From: Candidatus Sumerlaeota bacterium
GTDB taxonomy: Bacteria; Sumerlaeota; Sumerlaeia; Sumerlaeales; Sumerlaeaceae
Reading direction: 5' to 3'
Length of the DNA stretch: 64,000 bases
Assembly: GCA_017161655.1 (NCBI GenBank)
Contig: JADFCV010000001.1
Location: forward strand, 342,164-406,163
Of this stretch, positions 57,630 through 64,000 are shown in pieces. A model generated the notes under the pieces. That model saw only the letters and a list, made by a program, of their open reading frames with translations, was not told where the DNA came from and ran no database searches. Numbering within the stretch: the first letter of the stretch is position 1; each line of letters begins with the position of its first letter. The position numbers were made by a program, and so were the translations under genes.

Positions 57630-59042
57630 TTACGGCTGGCGTGCCAACTGCTGTTTTTCTCCGACCACATTCAAAGTTACCGCTGTGAGCACCGCTTGCT
57701 GGTCAGGGTAATCCACAAGTGTTGTTCTAGAGACGTAGCTGACGTTTGTTGTCGGAATTGCTCCTGGCTCGTTGCGGACAAGACTTAGCTTCGCTTTGCC
57801 TGGAGCTAACGCTCGCATATGGATTCGTGCGAATGTCCCGGTGGAGCGGAGTGGCTGCAGCTCGCATCCCTCTTCGTAGATAATGACGCCGCGTTCGTTG
57901 TCAGCTCGATTCCACTTGTGAAAATCGAACGCAAACTCCCGATGAGCGAATCCATCCTCGATGTTCACTCCGCTGCGGATCCAATTGCCTTTGTCGACGT
58001 CGAGCACCTCTGCGGTATTGGGATCGAACTGCAGGAATAGTTGCACGCGGTCAAATGGGTTGCCGTAAGGGTTCTCCAGGATTATGTCCACTGTGAATTC
58101 GTCTCCTACCGTGACGATCTTTGTGGAAGGCACAAGTCGGAGTCTCATAGACGGCTGAGATATTTCGTCTCGCGTGCTGGCTACAAGTAATCCGTTTTGC
58201 CCAATTTTTTGCACCACGGGCTTGTTTGCGCGGGGGCGAATGAGTACGTTAGCGTGAATGACCCCGTCGCCTCGTGAAGTCGCAGTCCCAAGGATACTTT
58301 GACCTTTAAAGCGAATGTCGCTGTAGTCACTGTCAAACTCAAAGCGGATTTCCGCAGTATCTGCCGGCGTGAGTGCTTCCCAGTAAAGGAAGGCAATGGC
58401 TCGCTGTGGGAATTTCTGCGGCTCGTGCAGTTTCAGATGAAACGCAAGGATGCCGTCTCCAGATTCAAAGGCATATTCGACTTCGTCTTCCAAATAAGGC
58501 GTGAGTGGAGCAAAGTCCACGGCCAGGAGATTCAGTGTGTGAGGTGGAAAGCTAATCTTAACGAAAAACTCGTCAGCCATGCCGTCTTTGGTATCGGCGG
58601 CTATTTCTGTTAGAAAGGTGTCTCCGGGTTTTACCACGCTGTCAAACGGACGAAAGAATAATAGGCTTCTTGCTTCGCTGCGCGCAGTTGTGGGGCCGGA
58701 AGGCGGTGGGGTCGCGGTTGGGAGAGAGCCTTGTTGCGGGGGTACATAGACGCGCACGGGTCCCTGGGGCGGTGGTGTGGTGCCGGGCGCGCCGGCCGCA
58801 GCACTTTCGGTGGCTGGCTGCTCGGCTTTCTGCTGCTCTCGTGCTGCTGCGGCTTTGCGGGCTTCTTCTTCCTGACGCTTTTTGTTCTCCTGGATAATCT
58901 GTTCAATCCGCCTTTGGTGCGCCTTGATACGCTCCTCGCGGCTCATTGCCCGGATTTGATCGAGTGAGGGCGTGGGTTCCTGGCCAAAAGCGACGGAAAC
59001 CCACGCGATGACAAATGCCAGGAAAAGAATTCTCGTTTTCAT
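57630..59042 (-). CDS. Secreted protein with charged coiled-coil, Pro-rich linker and two cohesin-like beta domains
   Basis: Signal peptide 'MKTRILFLAFVIAWVSVAFGQ'; 'RIKAHQRRIEQIIQENKKRQEEEARKAAAAREQQKAEQ'; 'VVKPGDTFLTEIAADT' and 'IVTVGDEFTVDIILENPYGNPFDRVQLFLQFDPNTAEVLDVDKG'. Confidence 0.7.
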   Translation of the reverse strand: MKTRILFLAFVIAWVSVAFGQEPTPSLDQIRAMSREERIKAHQRRIEQIIQENKKRQEEEARKAAAAREQQKAEQPATESAAAGAPGTTPPPQGPVRVYVPPQQGSLPTATPPPSGPTTARSEARSLLFFRPFDSVVKPGDTFLTEIAADTKDGMADEFFVKISFPPHTLNLLAVDFAPLTPYLEDEVEYAFESGDGILAFHLKLHEPQKFPQRAIAFLYWEALTPADTAEIRFEFDSDYSDIRFKGQSILGTATSRGDGVIHANVLIRPRANKPVVQKIGQNGLLVASTRDEISQPSMRLRLVPSTKIVTVGDEFTVDIILENPYGNPFDRVQLFLQFDPNTAEVLDVDKGNWIRSGVNIEDGFAHREFAFDFHKWNRADNERGVIIYEEGCELQPLRSTGTFARIHMRALAPGKAKLSLVRNEPGAIPTTNVSYVSRTTLVDYPDQQAVLTAVTLNVVGEKQQLARQP

Positions 59043-59230
59043 TGCTTTTTTCACCGTCGTTGAACAACTTTTTCGTGGCAAGAACAATGCCACATTTGCA
59101 GATAGCTTGTGCGTAATTTTGTGGCTACGGTACGTCAGTGAGCGAGTAAGAGACAAAAGTTTTCCGACGATGAGCAATTGAGCAACCAGGCAATCTTGGG
59201 AAAAAGTTCTCATAGGCAAGGAGAGCAAGG

Positions 59231-59977
59231 GTGCATCCAGAAGAGTATAGCCGAATGTATAAGGTCGAGGACTCTTTCTGGTGGTATCGTGGGTTACGTT
59301 CTCTTCTTCGTCACACCATTTCGCAACTTGCCCGAAAAACCGATGCCCGGCCGTTACGAGTGCTCGACGCAGGCTGCGGAACGGGCGCGAATTTGACTGC
59401 TTGCCGGGACATGGCGTATGCAGTGGGCGTGGATCTTGCTCGGGAAGCCTTGGCGTTCGCGGCCCAACGCGGAATAAGAAACATGGTGCGTGGGCGGGTT
59501 CAAGAAATACCGCTACGAAACAATAGCTGCGATGTTGTCCTGAGTATCGACGTCCTCTATCACCAATGGATCGAAAACGATTTGCAGGTTTTGCGAGAGT
59601 ATTACCGTGTCCTTGTGCCGGGAGGATGGCTGGTGATCCATGTCGCAGCCCACGAGTGGCTTCGGGGAAGTCATGACGAAGTTGTGATGACGCGGCATCG
59701 CTATACTCGTCCCGAACTCGTGGAGAAAGTGTCGGCAGCGGGTTTTCGCGTTCGTCGGGCGACTTATCGCAACTCTTTGCTTCTGCCATTCATGTTGGTG
59801 CATCGCGTCATATCCTCCCGTTCGCCAAAGCCCGCTTCGGACCTCCAGTTGCCTCCGTCCTGGGTGAATCAGTTGCTCTATGCCGTACTCTGCGCGGAAA
59901 ATACTCTCTTGCGTATCGTCGACCTCCCTGTCGGTGGATCGCTTTTCATCTTGGCCCAGCGCCCGGTAAGTAGCTAG
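59231..59977 (+). CDS. Class I SAM-dependent methyltransferase
   Basis: 'LRVLDAGCGTGANLTACRDMAYAVGVDLAREALAFA', 'DVVLSIDVLYHQWIENDLQVLREYYRVLVPGGWLVIHV'; GTG start. Confidence 0.88.
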   Translation: MHPEEYSRMYKVEDSFWWYRGLRSLLRHTISQLARKTDARPLRVLDAGCGTGANLTACRDMAYAVGVDLAREALAFAAQRGIRNMVRGRVQEIPLRNNSCDVVLSIDVLYHQWIENDLQVLREYYRVLVPGGWLVIHVAAHEWLRGSHDEVVMTRHRYTRPELVEKVSAAGFRVRRATYRNSLLLPFMLVHRVISSRSPKPASDLQLPPSWVNQLLYAVLCAENTLLRIVDLPVGGSLFILAQRPVSS

Positions 59978-60561
59978 TTATCTTCACTCGCTTTTGTAAG
60001 CAAAGCTGCCAATCGGTGGAAAATAATGGCAGCGGCTGCGCGGACAGACAGGTGATTATAAGGACCGACGCCTGCGATCGGCTCCAGAACATGATCCGCG
60101 TCAAGAATGAGTTCTGGATGCAAGCCCCAACCTGTCCCGAAAAGGAGACATACTGGTTGCTCAGGGACGTTGCGAATGTGGTCTATCAAGCTCTCAAAAG
60201 AAAGTGTGTTCGGATATCGCCGAGCACTTGTGGCTACCCACAGGGGCTGCCTCCCATGCCTCTCTTCAATGACGTCAGCAACGTGTCCAAGGTCTGGTGC
60301 GATATTCACCAGCGAAAGGGCGTCTTTGCGATTGGGATTGTAGGTGGCTCCCCATCCCGCACTCCAATGGTGGATAATCCGACAGGCCAGCCAGCGCTGA
60401 GCTTTCACGGGTGTGACGACGAAGTACCCACCGAGACCGAAAGTTCTTGCCGAGCGAGCAATATCGTGGATATCGAGATTTGTTATGGCCGTGGCAACCG
60501 CCCGGTCATGCTTATCTCGAATGGGATAATGAACGAGAGCTGCATAGAGTTTATCGAACAT
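59974..60561 (-). CDS. SPOUT-type RNA methyltransferase (TM1570/PF09936-like)
   Basis: 'LYAALVHYPIRDKHDRAVATAITNLDIHDIARSARTFGLGGYFVVTPV', 'LLFGTGWGLHPELILDADHVLEPIAGVGPYNHLSVRAAAAIIFHRL'. Confidence 0.82.
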   Translation of the reverse strand: MFDKLYAALVHYPIRDKHDRAVATAITNLDIHDIARSARTFGLGGYFVVTPVKAQRWLACRIIHHWSAGWGATYNPNRKDALSLVNIAPDLGHVADVIEERHGRQPLWVATSARRYPNTLSFESLIDHIRNVPEQPVCLLFGTGWGLHPELILDADHVLEPIAGVGPYNHLSVRAAAAIIFHRLAALLTKASEDN

Positions 60562-60681
60562 AACATCCTTTTTCTTGAGTTTGTATCTTGATGAGTGCAA
60601 CAAATTTAGGGTCGAGCGCGCTACGGATACAATGTGGCTCGCAGATTTGGGCAACGGGATTTGCATGGGAGTCACACCGCA

Positions 60682-61659
60682 ATGAAAAAAATACTAAGCC
60701 CTCACAGTAGGGTTACAATCTTTCTTGGAGACGTTGTACGCCGACTCCCTTCTCAATGGGTTTGGCCGCTGAGTCAGTGGGTCGGCCGACTCCTTTACGT
60801 ACTCCATGGCAAACGCCGCCGGGACGTTGAGAGAGCTTACCGGCTTCTTTGCGAAAAGGCGATGCTTCCAGACGCTCCCAAACGCCTGGCTCTGAGTTAT
60901 TTTGAGCATCAGCTCATGCTCATGACAGCAGCATATTCGATGCGCGGTCAGCCGCACTCGAGGTTCGAAGAGCTTTGTGAGATCGAAGGGCTCGATGCAG
61001 TACGTGAGGTTCATCGCTCAGGGAGGGGGTTGCTTGTAATCTCTTTTCATTTTGGAACCCATCTACTCAGCTTTGTGAAACTTGAGCGGGAGGGGTTCCC
61101 TATTACAACCGTGCGGCCGTCATGGATGGAGGAGCTGAAAGGGGAAAAACTTCGTCGAATTCTCTTCATTGATCGTGAAACTATTTACGTGAGCGAAGGC
61201 AGTGGCCTTGCAAGCCCTGTGCGTCCGATCGTCCGGGCACTTCGTGAGGGCAAGATTGTTGGATTTGCACCTGACGGAGATCAGGGGGGCGCACTCATGG
61301 AGATGCCGCTGTTCGGAGGCCACTATCCAATGCGCCGCGGCCTGTTCGAGATTATTCGTCTTTCGCGAGCTCCAGTCGTTTATGCGCAAGGAATGCTTCG
61401 CAATGGAAAATACTATATTTGGTATTCTGATATCATGGAGCCGCCAACTAATGGCACTGTGGAGCCTTTTTGTAGGGAGCTCCAGCAGTTCTTGCAGAAG
61501 CGTTTTGAAGGTTTCATTCGCGAATACCCTGCTTCCATTTGGTGGACCAAGCCAATGGAAATTGCTCTCGGGTTGAGGTCATTACAGACGTCGCAATTGT
61601 GGAAAGAGAAACCTGTTTTGTCCCGAGCAGAAGGGCTTGACTATGGCCAAATCGATTAG
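60682..61659 (+). CDS. LpxL/HtrB-like lysophospholipid/lipid A acyltransferase
   Basis: 'GRGLLVISFHFGTHLLSFVKLEREGFPITTVRPSW', 'REGKIVGFAPDGDQGGALMEMPLFGGHYPMRRGLFEIIRLSRAPVVYA'. Confidence 0.78.
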   Translation: MKKILSPHSRVTIFLGDVVRRLPSQWVWPLSQWVGRLLYVLHGKRRRDVERAYRLLCEKAMLPDAPKRLALSYFEHQLMLMTAAYSMRGQPHSRFEELCEIEGLDAVREVHRSGRGLLVISFHFGTHLLSFVKLEREGFPITTVRPSWMEELKGEKLRRILFIDRETIYVSEGSGLASPVRPIVRALREGKIVGFAPDGDQGGALMEMPLFGGHYPMRRGLFEIIRLSRAPVVYAQGMLRNGKYYIWYSDIMEPPTNGTVEPFCRELQQFLQKRFEGFIREYPASIWWTKPMEIALGLRSLQTSQLWKEKPVLSRAEGLDYGQID

Positions 61660-61793
61660 TGAAAATGGACATGATTAGAAGTGTGTTGGGGGACGTGTCT
61701 GCCCCCGTCACGTGTGTGTTCATTATACTGGAAGGAGCCTCAGTGAGCGTCTCAAACCAGGGAGGCGTTGCAGTGAGGAGCTGAGCAAAAGGT

Positions 61794-63587
61794 ATGTTCA
61801 AACCCGAGAACCCCATCATTGTGCAGAGTGACATGACAGTACTCCTCGAAACAACTGGACCGTTGTTCGAGGAAGGACGCGATTTTCTGGGCCAGTTTGC
61901 GGAATTAGAAAAAAGCCCAGAATACCTTCACACGTACCGAATTACCCCCCTCTCCCTGTGGAACGCCGCAGCTGCGGGATTGAAGGCTGACGCAATCATT
62001 AGCCGGCTCGTGGAGCTAGCCAAGTACGCTGTGCCCCAGAACGTGCTCACCGAGATACGTGAGCAAATGGCACGTTTTGGTAAGTTGCGGCTTATCAAGG
62101 ATGATGCGACAGGGGAACTGCAGCTCATTTGTGATGATCGTGCAGCGTTAGAGGAGATCTGCGCCTCGCCACGCGTGACTGAGTTTTTGATCGAGCGGCG
62201 TGATGATCGGACTTTGATCATCAACCCGGCCTATCGGGGCCGAGCTAAACAGGTTCTCATCAAGCTTGGCTATCCGGTGGAAGATCTAGCGGGCTTCACT
62301 GAGGGTGATCCTCTGGAATTTGAGATCCGCCCTGTCACGCGGCTAGGTCTTCATTTTGACCTGCGCGAATACCAGAGGGATGCCGTTGAGACATTCTGGG
62401 CAAATGGCTCGAGAGCTGGAGGAGCAGGTGTACTGGTTTTACCGTGCGGAGCAGGGAAAACAATTATTGGCATCGGGTGCATGGAGAAAATTCAGCAGCA
62501 CACGCTCATTTTAACCACAAATATCACTGCATTACGCCAATGGATACGGGAGCTGCTGGACAAGACCACTTTATCGGAAGACCAGATTGCGGAGTACAGC
62601 GGGGATAAAAAAGAAATCCGACCTGTGACCGTGACCACCTATCAGATGATGACGTACAAGCCTACCAAAGCAGATCATTTCCCACACATGGATTTGATCA
62701 AACAGTACAACTGGGGCTTGATTATTTACGACGAGGTCCATCTTCTCCCGGCTCCTGTTTTCCGTGCAACGGCGGAGATCCAGGCCAGACGTCGGCTAGG
62801 ACTCACGGCGACGCTGGTCCGGGAAGACGGGCGGGAAGATGATGTTTTTTCGCTCATTGGCCCGAAGCGCTTCGACAAACCCTGGAAAGAACTCGAACAA
62901 CAAGGGTGGATTGCAAAAGCTCGATGTATGGAAATCCGCGTGCCGATGCAACCCGACAAGCGTCTCGACTACGCCAGAGCGGAGCTTCGTGCGAAATATC
63001 GTCTTGCGATGGAAAACCCCGACAAGATTCCTGTCTTGCTGCGATTGCTTGATAAGCATCGTGAGGACAATGTGCTCATCATTGGTCAGTATCTGGACCA
63101 ATTGGAGGAAATTAGCAAGCTGACGGGGGCCCCCATCATCACAGGTGAAACGCCAAATGCCCAGCGAGAGGAACTCTATGCGGCGTTCAAGTCCGGAAAA
63201 ATCAAGATACTTGTGGTGTCGAAGGTCGCCAATTTTGCGGTAGATTTGCCGGATGCCAACGTGGCGATTCAGGTCAGCGGAACATTCAGATCACGTCAGG
63301 AGGAGGCTCAGCGAGTTGGGCGTGTTTTGCGCCCCAAGCCGGGGCAAAATTATGCCTACTTCTACTCCATTGTGACGAAAGACACCAAGGATCAAGAGTG
63401 CGCAAAGCAACGGTCGCTGTTTCTGACCGAGCAGGGATATCGTTACAAAATTAAGATCGTTGATTTGTCCACACTCGATCAGGAAAACTTTGACTTTGAG
63501 GAAGCTGAGGACCTCGTCGGTGTGGATGCGATGACAGAAGATTTCGATGAAGAAGATGCGGCTCTGTTGGAAGCGCAGGATATGTAA
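61794..63587 (+). CDS. XPB-type DNA repair/unwinding helicase (SF2)
   Basis: 'LREYQRDAVETFW', Walker A 'LPCGAGKTIIGIG', 'IIYDEVHLLPAPVFR' (DEVH), RED motif 'TLVREDGREDDVFSLIGPKRFD', 'QVSGTFRSRQEEAQRVGRVLRPK'. Confidence 0.93.
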   Translation: MFKPENPIIVQSDMTVLLETTGPLFEEGRDFLGQFAELEKSPEYLHTYRITPLSLWNAAAAGLKADAIISRLVELAKYAVPQNVLTEIREQMARFGKLRLIKDDATGELQLICDDRAALEEICASPRVTEFLIERRDDRTLIINPAYRGRAKQVLIKLGYPVEDLAGFTEGDPLEFEIRPVTRLGLHFDLREYQRDAVETFWANGSRAGGAGVLVLPCGAGKTIIGIGCMEKIQQHTLILTTNITALRQWIRELLDKTTLSEDQIAEYSGDKKEIRPVTVTTYQMMTYKPTKADHFPHMDLIKQYNWGLIIYDEVHLLPAPVFRATAEIQARRRLGLTATLVREDGREDDVFSLIGPKRFDKPWKELEQQGWIAKARCMEIRVPMQPDKRLDYARAELRAKYRLAMENPDKIPVLLRLLDKHREDNVLIIGQYLDQLEEISKLTGAPIITGETPNAQREELYAAFKSGKIKILVVSKVANFAVDLPDANVAIQVSGTFRSRQEEAQRVGRVLRPKPGQNYAYFYSIVTKDTKDQECAKQRSLFLTEQGYRYKIKIVDLSTLDQENFDFEEAEDLVGVDAMTEDFDEEDAALLEAQDM

Positions 63588-63590
63588 ACC

Positions 63591-64000
63591 ATGAAACTCA
63601 GAACCATTCTTCAAAAGCTCCCACTTGAACAATTATTGCGCATAGCGGAATTTTGGCAGTTTCCTCTCCCCGCGACAGGAGAGCCTCAAGGGGAAGAGGA
63701 ACGCGTGCGTCTCGTGGAGTATCTCTACCCGCGCATGCAAACAACAAAGTATTTCCTCCGCGCTATGGATCGGCTCAGTTCGTCCCAGCGCGACGTTCTG
63801 AAGTTTTTGGCAATCCATGGTGGCGAGGTTTCCCTTCGGGAGATTACTGAGCGATGCTATGGCAATGATCCACAACAAGCCGAAGCAGACCTCCGTGATT
63901 TGTCCGCCAAAGCCTTTATCTATTTAGACGAGTCGGAACCTGAATTCCCATACGTCGTTCTGCCAGAGAGTGTGCGTTGCAACTTCGAGCTCGGAACTCA
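63591..64000 (+). CDS. Helicase_C_3 / XPB-Ssl2 N-terminal-like protein, 3' truncated by window
   Basis: Frame open to the window end from ATG 63591 (3 nt after the XPB stop): 'MKLRTILQKLPLEQLLRIAEFWQFPLP...FLRAMDRLSSSQRDVLKFLAIHGGEVSLREITERCYG...DLSAKAFIYLDES'; not in the supplied ORF list because no stop is reached. Confidence 0.6.
   Translation, partial: MKLRTILQKLPLEQLLRIAEFWQFPLPATGEPQGEEERVRLVEYLYPRMQTTKYFLRAMDRLSSSQRDVLKFLAIHGGEVSLREITERCYGNDPQQAEADLRDLSAKAFIYLDESEPEFPYVVLPESVRCNFELGT

Noticed and set aside
59043-59789. 249-aa N-terminal extension of the cohesin-like ORF
   Set aside because: A clear signal peptide starts at 59042 and the extension lies antisense to the methyltransferase gene.
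1-64000. CRISPR arrays, IS elements, prophage, toxin-antitoxin or defence islands
   Set aside because: No regularly spaced direct repeats, transposase/integrase motifs or recognised defence genes were seen; the lone HNH protein (10424-11026) is not sufficient evidence for a mobile element.

Overview
This 64 kb window looks like a chromosomal core region of a diderm (Gram-negative) bacterium. LpxL-like and LolA-like genes plus several envelope genes support that. I saw no rRNA, transposase, integrase, phage module or CRISPR array. It is densely packed with about 54 convincing protein-coding genes, one tRNA-Ile(GAT) and three good intrinsic terminators. Recognisable genes include ruvX, recD2, tyrS, a nitrite/sulfite reductase, plsC, pepA, alr, pgsA, rsmD, trmB, prs, thrB, murG, priA, plsY, gpsA, prmA, accB-accC, fusA, murJ, lipB-lipA, nusB, an AMIN/amidase_3 protein, adenosine deaminase and an XPB-type helicase. 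No obvious defence island or large novel cluster is visible, but several genes deviate from their families. The main ones are: (1) an E2-like lipoyl-carrier protein whose acyltransferase domain lacks the catalytic HxxxDG motif, encoded directly upstream of lipB-lipA; (2) a MurJ flippase with a ~130-aa soluble, PrcB_C-like insertion before its last TM helix; (3) a bacterial full-length double-SIS protein that resembles vertebrate glucokinase regulatory protein, with the two MurQ catalytic-glutamate motifs split between its two SIS halves; (4) a K+ channel/RCK gene split by one in-frame TAA, with a GFC instead of GFG/GYG selectivity filter; (5) a ThiH/HydG-type radical SAM enzyme of unknown function. 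All assignments come from reading motifs by eye. No database search was run.
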